Shown: positions 1 through 9,038, numbered from the stretch's first letter. The stretch: 26,734 nt of DNA from CAYFWF01 sp964346815 (GCA_964346815.1 CAYFWF010000044.1:1-26734); one strand, 5' to 3'. Notes: generated by a model from the letters alone, not told the origin. Made by a program: numbers and translations.

Positions 1-300
1 TTTCTTAACATTCTAATTTTAAAAGAGGTTCCTTCATTTCCGAGGAATTTTTTTGTTCATAACGAACTCTTTTTCAAAAAGTGACACAGATATCGCAGGA
101 GCCAATGGAAAGATTTTGGGGGACAAGTTCCACATTGGTTCAAAACTGTGACCAAACTGTGACCAAAATTTGTCAGAAAGATGGAAAAATCCGCAAAAAT
201 ATCAAAAAGCTTGGAGATTTCAACCGCCTGATTCTCAACAGTCTACTGGGGAAATCTCTTATTTTCTCTGCTTTTTCTTCCTTTTGTGCTTCTTACACAC
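1..300. other. Left-edge stretch without a confident gene
   Basis: No gene can be supported here. A reading frame on the + strand opens after a stop at 60-62 and runs to the stop at 303-305, ending inside the tRNA fragment. Its translation is basic and begins with a weakly integrase-tail-like segment (ERFWGTSS...), but it carries none of the catalytic Arg/His/Tyr motifs of a tyrosine recombinase. Because the tRNA fragment that follows looks like an attachment site, this stretch may be the end of an integrated element lying outside the window. This is inference with little direct support. Confidence 0.25.
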
Positions 301-338
301 GGTAGAAGTCACAGGTTCGAATCCTGTATCGCCCACCA
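301..338 (+). tRNA. 3' fragment of a tRNA gene, att-site-like
   Basis: The fragment has a perfect T-arm (ACAGG 311-315, loop TTCGAAT 316-322, CCTGT 323-327), then ATCGCCC (328-334), discriminator A and an encoded CCA (336-338). The matching 5' acceptor strand (GGGCGAT) and a D-arm are absent from the preceding 300 bases, and the sequence before 301 does not form a proper anticodon stem. The fragment therefore starts near the anticodon arm. Displaced 3' tRNA ends like this are typically left at the far end of elements that integrate into tRNA genes. The acceptor sequence suggests tRNA-Val, but the isotype cannot be fixed from this part. A simple decayed tRNA is the alternative. Confidence 0.7.
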
Positions 339-428
339 CTTCACTTTCAATCAGTTTCACGATTTCGCGTCTTGGCAAAATTACATTTGCGTCCAAAAAT
401 GCGCTCATTTCCGGCTCTCTTTGAAATG

Positions 429-458
429 GGAGAATTCTCCATCAAATTAGGGTATAAT
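429..458 (+). promoter_or_regulatory. Palindrome plus -10 box upstream of the Fe-S membrane protein
   Basis: A 12-bp perfect palindrome GGAGAATTCTCC (429-440) ends 12 bp before a consensus TATAAT (453-458). No good -35 box is visible; the palindrome occupies that region, so it could be an operator or activator site. Transcription from this -10 would start around 465 and give a leader of roughly 37 nt to the TTG start at 502. The -10 match is direct; the operator role is inference. Confidence 0.4.
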
Positions 459-501
459 TCTCTTTCAATAGTGTAAATTTTTTACCCGTAAAGGTGCCTC
501 C

Positions 502-1818
502 TTGGCAAAGATTATTATTCTTCCCGCAGTATCATCGATCCTTCTTGCCGCACATTTCTCAAGAGTCCACCAAGACTGGCACGCTCTGTTGGCCCTCTTA
601 TTCCCCTTAATACTGCTGATCAAGAGAAAATGGGCACTGAAGATATTCCAAATCTTTCTTGTTGCCGGGAGCATCATCTGGATCGAGCGACTGGTTTATC
701 TCCGAAGCATAAGAATATCAGAGGGAAGGCCGTGGGCTCGTTTGGTCGTAATCCTGAGCGTCGTAGCGCTCTTAACACTTCTTTCAGCATTCCTTTTGGA
801 AAACAAAAGGATTCGCGGCCTCTATCATTATAAAAAAGAGAATCGTTATGTCCCCTACCTGCCAAGCTTCTTTGCATTCCTGTTGACAGCATTTCTCTTG
901 TTGATCGTTCACTTTCAAGTCGACACTCCGATTCTTCTTCTCGAACGATTCCTTCCGGGTTCATTCGGGATTGAAATCCTGGCCTTATCCCTTTACGCAG
1001 CATTCATCACCGAAAGAATGCTTGACATAAAGGAATCTTCAAAAACCAGAGGCCTTATCTGGATTTTTTTCTCAGTCGTGTTCTTCGCTCAATTTTTGCT
1101 GGGAATAATGGGATTTGAAAAATTTCTGATGACCGGAAAGCTGCATCTCCCGATCCCGGCTATGATCTTAGCCGGGCCTATATTTCGGGGACACGGCTTT
1201 TTTATGCTCATCCTTTTTGCCTCAACAGTCATCTTGGCGGGGAGTGCCTGGTGCAGCTATCTCTGCTATATAGGCAGCTGGGATTTCTCAGCCAGTAAAT
1301 CCCTGAAGAGGCCCAAGTCTCTTCCTGTTTGGTGGAGATCTGCAAGATTAGGCATTTTGATACTGATCGTCCTCTCTGCGTTGACGTTCCGACTTCTTGG
1401 AATAAATCCGGCTATTGCAGCCGGAATTGCCATTGTTTACGGTCTATTTGGTTTGGGTTTTATGCTGTTTCTTTCCCGAAGAAATGGAGTAATGTCTCAT
1501 TGTACAATTTACTGTCCCGTAGGAGTGGTTTCAGATGTATTGGGGCGTCTTTCTCTCTTTAGAATCCGCTTTACATCAGCTTGTGATGAATGCGGAGCAT
1601 GTCGATATTCTTGCAGGTATCAAGCTCTGGAGCAACAAGATATTCAACAGAAAAAGCCAGGTTTATCATGCTCCCTATGTGGTGATTGTCTTGCTTCCTG
1701 CCCTAAGGATGCCCTTCAATATCACTTCTTGGAGCTTTCTCTGCGCTCTGCACGAATAGTCTTTATCGTTCTTATCGTCTCAATTCACGCAGTTTTTTTA
1801 GGGGTTGCCCGGCTGTAA
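502..1818 (+). CDS. Membrane-bound [4Fe-4S] polyferredoxin, NapH/YccM-like
   Basis: The 438-residue product has a strongly hydrophobic N-terminal two thirds with several membrane helices. A Cys pair region follows (AWCSYLCYIG), then CTIYCPVG and two complete ferredoxin motifs: CxxCxxCxxxC at C361/C364/C367/C371 and CxxCxxCxxxCP at C390/C393/C396/C400. This layout is that of NapH/CcoG/YccM-type membrane ferredoxins, which pass electrons between the quinone pool or a cytoplasmic donor and a partner enzyme. The partner is not identifiable here. A short basic C-terminal region ends in one more helix. The TTG start is chosen because AAAGGTG (490-496) sits 5 nt upstream and no in-frame ATG fits better. 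It is separated by about 470 bp from the heme cluster, so a direct link to heme is not shown. Confidence 0.8.
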   Translation: MAKIIILPAVSSILLAAHFSRVHQDWHALLALLFPLILLIKRKWALKIFQIFLVAGSIIWIERLVYLRSIRISEGRPWARLVVILSVVALLTLLSAFLLENKRIRGLYHYKKENRYVPYLPSFFAFLLTAFLLLIVHFQVDTPILLLERFLPGSFGIEILALSLYAAFITERMLDIKESSKTRGLIWIFFSVVFFAQFLLGIMGFEKFLMTGKLHLPIPAMILAGPIFRGHGFFMLILFASTVILAGSAWCSYLCYIGSWDFSASKSLKRPKSLPVWWRSARLGILILIVLSALTFRLLGINPAIAAGIAIVYGLFGLGFMLFLSRRNGVMSHCTIYCPVGVVSDVLGRLSLFRIRFTSACDECGACRYSCRYQALEQQDIQQKKPGLSCSLCGDCLASCPKDALQYHFLELSLRSARIVFIVLIVSIHAVFLGVARL

Positions 1819-1848
1819 ATGAAGGGATGCTAAGAGTCCTCTGGTGGA

Positions 1849-2150
1849 CATCTCCTCGCGGAAGTATCCAAAGCCATTTATAGCTAGGAGATGGAGAGAA
1901 AGATTGATTAAGACGACATATCCGAGGACTTGATCCAGCAAAACTGTGCCACTGAAAATGTCAGGTCAGTGGCAAGATTCGAGAATGAACCAAGCCTCGA
2001 GTCAAGTCCAGGTCAAGCAGATTCTTATCACAAGGAATGAATCCCTATGAGGGGAGGCAGGTCACTCGAACAGGTTCCTCGGAGAGTCGACCGAGAACTC
2101 TAACTCACCTGTAATTCTTCAATTATAGACTCGAGCAGTTGCTCCAACTG
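1849..2150. ncRNA. Candidate structured RNA in a 470-bp gene-free gap
   Basis: No coding frame is convincing between 1819 and 2289. The stretch carries a set of perfect inverted repeats: CATCTCCT 1849-1856 with 1886-1893 (8 bp), GGACTTGA 1926-1933 with 2002-2009 (8 bp) enclosing TGCCACTGA 1947-1955 with 1966-1974 (9 bp, 10-nt loop), GTT(C)CTCGG 2074-2082 with 2091-2098 (8 bp with one bulge), and CAGTTG 2136-2141 with 2145-2150 (6 bp, 3-nt loop). CTCGAGTC 1996-2003 could pair alternatively with 2128-2135. I do not recognise RNase P, tmRNA, 6S or SRP signatures. Strand is undecided because pairing is symmetric. No clear U-tract terminator follows. Confidence 0.35.
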
Positions 2151-2236
2151 GCTGTATTACGATTGCATTTGAAACAAGAATCTTTTAAATTAAAAGAAAA
2201 ATGCCCATTCGCCTTGTTTTTTTCAATCCAGATTAT

Positions 2237-2264
2237 TTGAATTTGCTCGTGTTACTTTTATAAT
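2237..2264 (+). promoter_or_regulatory. Putative sigma70-like promoter of the histidine kinase gene
   Basis: TATAAT at 2259-2264 lies 16 bp downstream of TTGAAT (2237-2242), a 4-of-6 match to the -35 consensus. Transcription would start near 2271, just downstream of the first possible ATG (2269). That is one reason to prefer the next in-frame ATG at 2290 for the kinase. Confidence 0.5.
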
Positions 2265-2289
2265 CAGCATGCCCCCGAGAAGAGCGATA

Positions 2290-3432
2290 ATGCGAAAAAC
2301 GAAAAAGGTCTTTAAAGGATACGGACATCACATACTTTTTGGATTGTCCATTCTTTCCCTGGCCGCGCTTTTGACGTGGTGGACCATCTTTATCCGTACA
2401 TCCATCCAAAATGAAAAAAGCCAACAATATAAAATTCTCGAACTGGAAGTAAACATCCTGTGCCAAACCGTGGCAAAGGATGAGGAATTCGAACCTGAAA
2501 TTGGAATTTGTGATCACGATCAGCGATTTGAAATTCTCAAAGAACGTCCAGACGATGCTCCTTTTGTAAAATCCTTGGAGCCTCGATGGCCTGAATTTTG
2601 GGTAAGGCCGCGTGCAGAAATCGTCGACCACATAGAACAGGAATTCCGCAGCAAAAATTTTATGCTCTTGGGTGAATCAGGATTTATCATTCTTATACTG
2701 CTTCTAAGTAGTGTTTTTCTTTACAGGGCCATTCAAGTGGAACGGAGGACAGCCCGAGAGGTAACGGAATTTTGGGAACGGTCCGCTCACGAAATCAAAA
2801 CGCCCATTACAGGGATCAAAGCTTTTCTTCAGAATCTAAAGTCCCAATCGGGATCGGAAAAAATCGCTCCCTTTATAAAACTGGCTCTCAAACAGGTCGA
2901 AAGACAGGAAAAATTGGCAGAAAATATACTTTCTGGTCATCGTTTAAAAAGCCGTGAACCACTGAATCTACAACCCGTAAACCTGCCAAGGTTTCTTGAG
3001 GAATATTTCCAAAAAAGCGCTGTGTCCCTCACCGATACAGAGATAGGGCTTGATACAGGATCGGATAAGAATTTGCAAGTCCGGGCAGATGTTCATGCCC
3101 TCAAAGTCATTCTTGACAACCTCACTGACAACGCCGTCAAATATACCGGCCCTCATCTTGTTTTGAGAGTTTCTGTGAAGATATCCGGCCGGGATGTTCT
3201 GTTGGATGTAAAGGACAATGGTCCAGGATTCGACCCACGAAAATCGGAAGCTTTGTTCCGTGCCTTTGAAATTCTGGCTTCAGAACTTCCTGTCAAGCGT
3301 CGGGGCACAGGGATGGGGCTTTATATCTCCCGGGCTCTAGCCCGTGAGATGGGAGGGGATCTTCTGGCTTTGAGCGAGGGAAAAGGGCAAGGGGCCATCT
3401 TCCGGATTATTCTTCAAAAAGAAAAGAAATAA
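2290..3432 (+). CDS. Membrane sensor histidine kinase
   Basis: The product is a two-component sensor kinase of about 380 residues. It has a first membrane helix (about 14-35), an extracytoplasmic sensor of about 85 residues, and a second helix (about 124-146). These lead into the HisKA domain with the H-box AHEIKTP (phospho-acceptor H167), then an HATPase domain with N-box DNLTDNAVKYT, G1 DNGPGFD and G2 GTGMGLY. The sensor region contains two cysteines and a short C-D-H-D stretch and matches no sensor fold I recognise, so the stimulus is unknown. Start: the ATG at 2269 (7 extra residues) has no ribosome site and sits on the predicted transcription start; the ATG at 2290 follows a GAGAAGAG stretch. 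The stop codon overlaps the next gene's ATG (TAATG), so kinase and regulator are translationally coupled. Confidence 0.93.
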   Translation: MRKTKKVFKGYGHHILFGLSILSLAALLTWWTIFIRTSIQNEKSQQYKILELEVNILCQTVAKDEEFEPEIGICDHDQRFEILKERPDDAPFVKSLEPRWPEFWVRPRAEIVDHIEQEFRSKNFMLLGESGFIILILLLSSVFLYRAIQVERRTAREVTEFWERSAHEIKTPITGIKAFLQNLKSQSGSEKIAPFIKLALKQVERQEKLAENILSGHRLKSREPLNLQPVNLPRFLEEYFQKSAVSLTDTEIGLDTGSDKNLQVRADVHALKVILDNLTDNAVKYTGPHLVLRVSVKISGRDVLLDVKDNGPGFDPRKSEALFRAFEILASELPVKRRGTGMGLYISRALAREMGGDLLALSEGKGQGAIFRIILQKEKK

Positions 3433-4121
3433 TGCCAGGGCGAATTGCTGTAATAGAGGATGATGACCTGATTCGATCGATGATTCAGCTTCATCTGGAA
3501 CGAAATGGTTTCGATGTTCAGGCCTTTTCTTCTGCAGAGGAGGCACCTATGGCCTCTTCTAAAGACGTATTCGATCTGATTATTCTAGACATTCTGCTAC
3601 CGGGTCAGACTGGTGAACAGTACCTAAAGTCACTCCGGGAAAAAGGGGATGATACCCCTGTTCTTATGCTTACGGTCAAGAACGATATCCACACCCGAAT
3701 CCATACACTGGATACAGGGGCTGACGATTACATGAGCAAACCTTTCAACTTAGAGGAGCTGCTTGCCAGAGTCAAAGCTCTCATCCGAAGAAGCCAAGCC
3801 AAGCGGCGAACCCCTTCCATGGGTTTTATCACCATCAACCGTTTCCGATTGGATATTACTACCAGAAAGTGCTCAAGCAATTTGGGTGATCAGATTCTTT
3901 CCGAGAAGGAAGTCGAACTTCTGAAATTTATGCTAGAAAATGCTAAGGAAAATTTTTCTCGGGCAGACATCCTGGAGGAAGTCTGGGGAATGGACGTTGC
4001 CCCTACTCCCAGGACAGTAGACAACTTTATTCTCAAATTTCGAAAGCTTTTTGAGGACACCCCTGAAAAACCCAAACATTTTCTAACCGTAAGAGGCCAC
4101 GGCTATCGTTTCGAACCTTAA
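3432..4121 (+). CDS. OmpR/PhoB-family response regulator
   Basis: The 229-residue protein has an N-terminal receiver with acidic pocket (D10, D11), phospho-acceptor D53 in LILDILLPG and conserved K103 in SKPF. A winged-helix DNA-binding domain follows (about 130-229) with the family's typical end GHGYRFEP and recognition-helix region RTVDNFILKFRKLF. It is the cognate partner of the kinase whose stop codon it overlaps. Its 3' end lies 121 bp before hemE, and the gap holds direct repeats of the kind bound by this family, so regulation of the hem genes is a reasonable but untested inference. Its receiver is the closest visible relative of the stand-alone receiver at 13276-13662. Confidence 0.95.
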   Translation: MPGRIAVIEDDDLIRSMIQLHLERNGFDVQAFSSAEEAPMASSKDVFDLIILDILLPGQTGEQYLKSLREKGDDTPVLMLTVKNDIHTRIHTLDTGADDYMSKPFNLEELLARVKALIRRSQAKRRTPSMGFITINRFRLDITTRKCSSNLGDQILSEKEVELLKFMLENAKENFSRADILEEVWGMDVAPTPRTVDNFILKFRKLFEDTPEKPKHFLTVRGHGYRFEP

Positions 4122-4146
4122 ACATATTCATTCAGGCTCAATTGTT

Positions 4147-4164
4147 CATGACAATTCCATGACA
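4147..4164 (+). promoter_or_regulatory. PhoB-box-like direct repeat upstream of hemE
   Basis: CATGACA occurs at 4147-4153 and again at 4158-4164, a period of 11 bp or one helical turn. Read on the other strand this is TGTCATGGAATTGTCATG, which keeps both TGTCAT cores and the 11-bp period of the pho box (CTGTCAT-N4-CTGTCAT). OmpR/PhoB regulators bind such tandem half-sites, and a member of that family is encoded immediately upstream. The repeat lies 31 bp upstream of the -10 box at 4196. Binding by this particular regulator is inferred. Confidence 0.5.
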
Positions 4165-4195
4165 TAATCACCCTCCCAGCAGTCATATCTTCTGC

Positions 4196-4201
4196 TATAA
4201 T
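4196..4201 (+). promoter_or_regulatory. -10 box upstream of hemE
   Basis: A perfect TATAAT lies 41 bp upstream of the hemE ATG. There is no recognisable -35 at 16-18 bp spacing (the bases there are CCCTCCC-like), which would fit an activator-dependent promoter. Together with the direct repeat at 4147-4164 it suggests the hem genes have their own promoter and are not only read through from the kinase-regulator pair. Confidence 0.45.
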
Positions 4202-4242
4202 TTCCCTTTTATACAAAACCAATCCAATCAGGAAAACATAGT

Positions 4243-5268
4243 ATGACATCAATCGAACGATTTCTAAAAGCCGTCCGTTTCGAGGATCTCGACAGACCGC
4301 CCGTATGGATTATGAGACAAGCAGGACGAACATTGCCTGAATACCGCCGTTTAAGGGAAAAACATTCATTCTGGCAACTTTGTACCACTCCCGAATTGGC
4401 GGCAGAGGCAACGCTTCAGCCCCTAGAAAGATTCCCACTAGATGCAGCGGTAATTTTCAGCGATATCCTGGTCGTTCCAGCTGTGCTCGGTATGGAGGTT
4501 TCTTTTTCTCCGCGCTTAGCGGTATCCCCAGTAGTCAGAGATTTGGAGGGGATCGAACTGCTGAATGCGGACGGCATCTGCGAGAGGTTGGACTATGTGG
4601 CTGCCGCCATAAAGAAGGTTTATCAGGATACCCAAGGGAAGACGGCAATTCTGGGATTCTCGGGGGCACCGTTTACGCTGTCAAGCTATATGATAGAGGG
4701 TGGAAGCAGCCGCCATTTTATTAAAGTCAGAGAAATGATGTATCGGCATACATCGACCTTCATGGCTCTGCAGGAGAAATTGACGCATGTAATATCGGAC
4801 TACCTTATCCTCCAGGCAGAAGCCTCGGCAACAGCCGTTCAACTCTTCGATACATGGGCAGGAGAACTCAACCCCAGGGATTTCAAGACTTTTGTTCAGC
4901 CATTTGTCCAACGAATCGTTCAAACTGTCAAGAAAAAAGTAGATATACCCATCATTTATTATATCAACGGAATAGCTAGCCACCTTTCAGCCGCCGCCAC
5001 AACAGGTGCGGATGTGCTCGGCGTGGATTGGAGGATCACTTTATCGGAAGTTCGCAGGAAATTGGGTGAGCGGACAATAGTTCAAGGGAATTTGGACCCT
5101 GCCGTACTTTTCGCCCCACAAGACGAAATCCATCGCCACGTCAAGGAATTATTGAAAGAAACAGGTGGCCGGGGTCATATTGTCAATCTCGGACACGGCC
5201 TCATCCCCGAAACCCCTCTTTCAGGAATCGAGACCTTCGTACAAACCGTTATCGATTGGCAGAAATAG
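4243..5268 (+). CDS. hemE: Uroporphyrinogen decarboxylase
   Basis: Catalyses four decarboxylations of uroporphyrinogen III to coproporphyrinogen III in the cytoplasm. The 341-residue length is normal for HemE. The N-terminal signature RQAGRTLPEYR (R25-R29 region, binding the substrate carboxylates) and the catalytic Asp (D74 in IFSDILVVP) are present, and further family blocks include GFSGAPFTLSSYMIEG, QLFDTWAG and the C-terminal NLGHGLIPETP. AGGAAAA precedes the ATG at a suitable distance. It is the first gene of the hem run, 121 bp after the response regulator, and is followed after 10 bp by hemN. Confidence 0.98.
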   Translation: MTSIERFLKAVRFEDLDRPPVWIMRQAGRTLPEYRRLREKHSFWQLCTTPELAAEATLQPLERFPLDAAVIFSDILVVPAVLGMEVSFSPRLAVSPVVRDLEGIELLNADGICERLDYVAAAIKKVYQDTQGKTAILGFSGAPFTLSSYMIEGGSSRHFIKVREMMYRHTSTFMALQEKLTHVISDYLILQAEASATAVQLFDTWAGELNPRDFKTFVQPFVQRIVQTVKKKVDIPIIYYINGIASHLSAAATTGADVLGVDWRITLSEVRRKLGERTIVQGNLDPAVLFAPQDEIHRHVKELLKETGGRGHIVNLGHGLIPETPLSGIETFVQTVIDWQK

Positions 5269-5278
5269 GATGATTCCA

Positions 5279-6667
5279 ATGACAGGTAAAAAAGACTTGA
5301 ATCCCATGAACATCCCACACTCGCTTTTGACCAAATATAACCGAAGTGGTCCCCGCTACACGAGTTATCCCACGGCCCCTCAATTCAGCGAAAATATCGA
5401 TCAGGAGAAAGTTCGATCCATATGGATAGATGCTAATCGGCCAAACGCAGGCCTTTCCTTATACATACATATTCCCTTCTGCCGCAGCCGATGTTTATAC
5501 TGCGGGTGCTTCACGGAAGCTCACCATCGGCTCGATACCCGCAAGGCTTATGTCGCCGCCCTTAAGAAAGAGGCTGCAGAGCTGTTTCGTGATTTTGCTT
5601 CCAAGCGACGGATTCATCAGCTAGCTCTCGGCGGAGGAACACCGACCTATATAGGACATGAACTCTTGGCGGATTACATCCATTTCCTCAAATCTGCCGT
5701 TACATTTGAGTCTGATGCCGAACTTTCTATCGAAATCGATCCTCGGACCGTCGATGAAAACTATCTGGATTCTCTACTGGAGGCAGGATTCAACCGCTTC
5801 AGCTTTGGCGTTCAAGATCTAGATCCCCAAGTGCAGACCATCATTCAAAGGCCCCTTCAAGAAAAACACCTTCAAAAGCTCTTAACTCATCTCAGATCCA
5901 GAAAAAAGGAGGCCTATAATCTGGATTTGATTTACGGCCTGCCGGGACAAAGTATCACATCCTTCTCCGAAACAGTTAGGAAAATTGCGGCGATGCGCCC
6001 CTCACGCACAGCCCTTTTCGGTTATGCCCATGTACCCTGGGTAAGCCCCCACCAAAAAGCCCTAGAAAAATACTCCATTCCCAATCCCGAGGAGCGGATG
6101 AGCCTTTTTGGAACCGCCTTTGAGGTTCTTATCGGGGCAGGCTACAAACATATAGGGATGGACCACTTTGCCCTCCCCGAAGACGAACTTTTTAAAGCGC
6201 TCAAGAGCCGGACATTGACGCGAAATTTCATGGGATACACCACCAAAAAGGGACTGGATCTTATGGGCATAGGGGCTTCGTCCATCAGTTCTTTGGGGCG
6301 AACCTATGTTCAAAACCGCAAGGATGTTTTGTCCTACAACAAGAGAAAGGACGGCTTACACTGGAATAGAGGAATCATTCTCGATGAGGAGGACATGCTG
6401 AGGAGGGAAATCATTCTCGATCTCTTTTGCAATTTTTACCTCGATCAATCCGCCATAGAAAGCAAGTGGGGCGTTTCTTTCTCCCGTCATTTCGCCCAGG
6501 AGCTGATTGACCTCCGCCCCATGGCTGAGGATGGACTCATAAGAATTGGAGAACACAGCCTGGAGGTGACACCCTTGGGACGTTTCTTTGTACGAAATAT
6601 CTGTATGGTATTCGATCAATATATTAGATCTGAACGGACGGAAGGCCGGTATTCAAAAACCATTTAG
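5279..6667 (+). CDS. hemN: Oxygen-independent coproporphyrinogen III dehydrogenase
   Basis: A radical-SAM enzyme converting coproporphyrinogen III to protoporphyrinogen IX without O2. The 462-residue protein carries the motif FCRSRCLYCGC (C68, C72, C75 for the cluster, C77 as the fourth Cys). This CxxxCxxCxC pattern marks genuine HemN, as opposed to HemW-like proteins. The N-terminal RYTSYPTAPQF block, which helps position substrate in HemN, is also present, as is GGGTPTY. Start: the ATG at 5279 has AGGA (5267-5270) 8 nt upstream; ATGs at 5270 and 5306 are alternatives. The long N-terminal extension of the open frame lies inside hemE and is not homologous to HemN. Confidence 0.97.
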   Translation: MTGKKDLNPMNIPHSLLTKYNRSGPRYTSYPTAPQFSENIDQEKVRSIWIDANRPNAGLSLYIHIPFCRSRCLYCGCFTEAHHRLDTRKAYVAALKKEAAELFRDFASKRRIHQLALGGGTPTYIGHELLADYIHFLKSAVTFESDAELSIEIDPRTVDENYLDSLLEAGFNRFSFGVQDLDPQVQTIIQRPLQEKHLQKLLTHLRSRKKEAYNLDLIYGLPGQSITSFSETVRKIAAMRPSRTALFGYAHVPWVSPHQKALEKYSIPNPEERMSLFGTAFEVLIGAGYKHIGMDHFALPEDELFKALKSRTLTRNFMGYTTKKGLDLMGIGASSISSLGRTYVQNRKDVLSYNKRKDGLHWNRGIILDEEDMLRREIILDLFCNFYLDQSAIESKWGVSFSRHFAQELIDLRPMAEDGLIRIGEHSLEVTPLGRFFVRNICMVFDQYIRSERTEGRYSKTI

Positions 6668-6679
6668 GCAGAATGAAAG

Positions 6680-7654
6680 ATGAGCAGCCATGAAGAGAAT
6701 ATATTCAAATGGGGAGTTCTCCTCATGAACATGGGAGGTCCTGCCAGCCATGAAGAAATAAAGGATTATCTCTTCCGTCTTTTTAACGATCCCCATATCC
6801 TGCCTCTGCCTGCTCTTCCACGGAAAGCACTGGCCCGCCTGATCGCTTTTTTACGAAAAGGAAAGGCATCCCACCGCTATGCCGCCATAGGTGGCATATC
6901 ACCCCTTCTTGCAGAGACAGAAAAACAGCGTGCAGCGCTCGAAGAATTTTTATCGATGCCTGTAGCTGTCGGCATGCGATACAGTCATCCTTTCATCCAG
7001 GACGGCGTTTCATCCTTGAAGGATAGAGACGTTGAGCACATCGTCCTTCTTCCCCTTTATCCACAGTATTCATCGACCACTACCCAATCAGCCCTGGACT
7101 ATTTCAAGCGAAGTGCCCAGTGGGAAGGTCATGCTCTCACCATCGAAAGTCACTATAACCACCCGGGATTCATTTCCACGCACAGCCGAATGCTGTCAAA
7201 TCTCCTTGGGCAGGAATCTCCTGCGATGAACACAGCGGTCGTGTTTATCGCTCACTCCATTCCGCTCAGCAGGGTCAGGAATGGTGATCCCTATATCCAC
7301 CAAGTTGAATCCACTGTTTCCTTGATTTCCGAAAGCATCGATTCAGGCATCTTGGTGCGGACGGCCTATCAAAGCCGGGTTGGCCCCGTTAAGTGGCAAG
7401 GCCCCACAATGGATGAAGTCTTGGAAGAACTTATCGATAAAGGAGTCTCACAGATCATCGCTCATCCAGTGAGTTTTGCGGCGGAAAACCTGGAGACTTT
7501 CTTTGACCTTGATATTGAATTCAGACAAAAATGCCGGGACAGGGGCGTTGAATTCATTCGCATTTCTGCACCGGGTACTGATCGCCAATATATCGAAACC
7601 CTGTCCTCGATTGTTCAGGAGAGGGTTCATCAATGGGAGATGGAAAATGCATGA
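6680..7654 (+). CDS. hemH: Ferrochelatase
   Basis: Inserts Fe2+ into protoporphyrin IX, the last step to protoheme. The 324-residue protein shows the family opening LLMNMGGP, the catalytic histidine H192 in FIAHSIP, the block YQSRVGPVKWQGPTMDEVL, and the conserved glutamate E272 in AENLETFFDLD. In many ferrochelatases the last block reads xHxET; here the His-like position is Asn, a small deviation. No CxxC-type [2Fe-2S] cluster tail is visible. The gene starts 12 bp after hemN with a weak ribosome site. Its last 8 bp overlap the start of hemY, placing porphyrin oxidation and iron insertion side by side. Confidence 0.97.
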   Translation: MSSHEENIFKWGVLLMNMGGPASHEEIKDYLFRLFNDPHILPLPALPRKALARLIAFLRKGKASHRYAAIGGISPLLAETEKQRAALEEFLSMPVAVGMRYSHPFIQDGVSSLKDRDVEHIVLLPLYPQYSSTTTQSALDYFKRSAQWEGHALTIESHYNHPGFISTHSRMLSNLLGQESPAMNTAVVFIAHSIPLSRVRNGDPYIHQVESTVSLISESIDSGILVRTAYQSRVGPVKWQGPTMDEVLEELIDKGVSQIIAHPVSFAAENLETFFDLDIEFRQKCRDRGVEFIRISAPGTDRQYIETLSSIVQERVHQWEMENA

Positions 7655-9014
7655 TGTCATAATTGTCGGAGGCGGTATTTCCGGAATGACGGCGGCCTTT
7701 CTTTTGCAGAGGAAAGGGCATGACGTCCTTATCCTGGAAGAAAAAAACGAACCCGGCGGCCATATCCGGACTTTGTCGGAAAACGGTGTGCGCATGGAAA
7801 CAGGACCGCACAGCTTCATGGGCTCCTCGGAATTCACTTGGAAACTCGTCGAGGATCTCGGAATAGGAGAAAGTGTGATTCCAGCCTCCGCATCCTCCAG
7901 AAATCGCTATATCTTCAGGAATGAAAGACTGACCCCTCTTCCAATGAGTCTTTCCTCCTTTATCCGCACGCCTCTTCTGAGCTGGCCCGCCAAATTTCGC
8001 CTGATGATGGAACCCTTCATCCCCAGCGGCGCTCAAAAAGATGATACAGCATGGCGGTTTTTCTGCCGACGCTTCGGACGTGAGGCTGCCAGTTTTATCA
8101 TGTCTCCGTTTGTCTCGGGCGTCTATGCTGGAGATGTGAAGATGCTCGGGGCCCGGGCAGCGTTTCCAAAATTCTGGAATTTTGAGAGAGACAGCGGCTC
8201 CATGATTTGGGGGGCAGTTAAATATATGCATAATAAAAAGAAGCGTTTGAAGAGGGAAGGCATCGAACGGAAGAAAGGTCTTTTCAGCTTCCGGGAAGGA
8301 CTGGGACAAATAACCCAGATTCTCTCAGAACGGTTACGACCGGACTTACTTTTAGAGAAAGCGGCAACTGGTGTTTATAAAACCGAAAATGGCTATAGAG
8401 TGGATAGCTCCGGAGAAAGCTGGAAGGCACGAGCTGTTCTTCTAGCCACTCCTCCCCTAACGACGGCATCTTTATTAGAAAGTTCGCTGAACGGGACAAC
8501 GGATGATTTAAAAGATATTCCGATGTCCCCTGTCGTTCTCATTCACTGGAGAGCGAGGGGAAACAATCACACATTTCCCGACGGATTCGGTTTTCTCATG
8601 CCCAGGTTGTTCCAGTATAGGGTGTTGGGAACATTGTTTCCTTCACGCCTTTTTCCCAATAGGGTCTCAGATGGATGGCAGCTTTTTGCCAGTTTCTACG
8701 GAGGTATGACCGATCCGGGAGCGGTTGATCTGAGTGATGACGAGTTGATCGAATTGCTTCTGGAGGAGCACCGCCGCCTCTTTCACACCTCTCTTGAAGA
8801 AGTGGAAATCCTTCGCATCCTCCGCTTTTCCGATGCCATTCCCCAGCTTCTTCCGGATCATCCTGAAAAGATCATAAGATTCAGAGAAATTTTGAAAGAG
8901 AAAATGCCGGGAGCCGATCTCGCCGGAAATTATCTGACAGGAGTAGGAATTGAGCACGCGGTCGAAAGCGGCTATGCCGCCTGTGAACGAATCCACGAAT
9001 TCCTTACCAATTAA
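7647..9014 (+). CDS. hemY: Protoporphyrinogen oxidase, FAD-dependent HemY type
   Basis: Oxidises protoporphyrinogen IX to protoporphyrin IX, normally with O2 as electron acceptor. The 455-residue protein begins with the FAD-binding beta-alpha-beta GxGxxG (G8, G10, G13 in VGGGISG) and an acidic end to the second strand (LILEE). It has the family segment METGPHSF and the C-terminal FAD-contact region (GNYLTGVGIEHAVESGYAA). The ATG at 7647 overlaps the hemH end by 8 bp and is preceded by GGGAGATGGAAA. The upstream extension of the frame lies inside hemH and has no oxidase homology. The enzyme is also named hemG in some annotation schemes; it is unrelated to the flavodoxin-like E. coli HemG. Confidence 0.93.
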   Translation: MHDVIIVGGGISGMTAAFLLQRKGHDVLILEEKNEPGGHIRTLSENGVRMETGPHSFMGSSEFTWKLVEDLGIGESVIPASASSRNRYIFRNERLTPLPMSLSSFIRTPLLSWPAKFRLMMEPFIPSGAQKDDTAWRFFCRRFGREAASFIMSPFVSGVYAGDVKMLGARAAFPKFWNFERDSGSMIWGAVKYMHNKKKRLKREGIERKKGLFSFREGLGQITQILSERLRPDLLLEKAATGVYKTENGYRVDSSGESWKARAVLLATPPLTTASLLESSLNGTTDDLKDIPMSPVVLIHWRARGNNHTFPDGFGFLMPRLFQYRVLGTLFPSRLFPNRVSDGWQLFASFYGGMTDPGAVDLSDDELIELLLEEHRRLFHTSLEEVEILRILRFSDAIPQLLPDHPEKIIRFREILKEKMPGADLAGNYLTGVGIEHAVESGYAACERIHEFLTN

Positions 9015-9038
9015 AAAATAATGACTGGAAAACTGGAA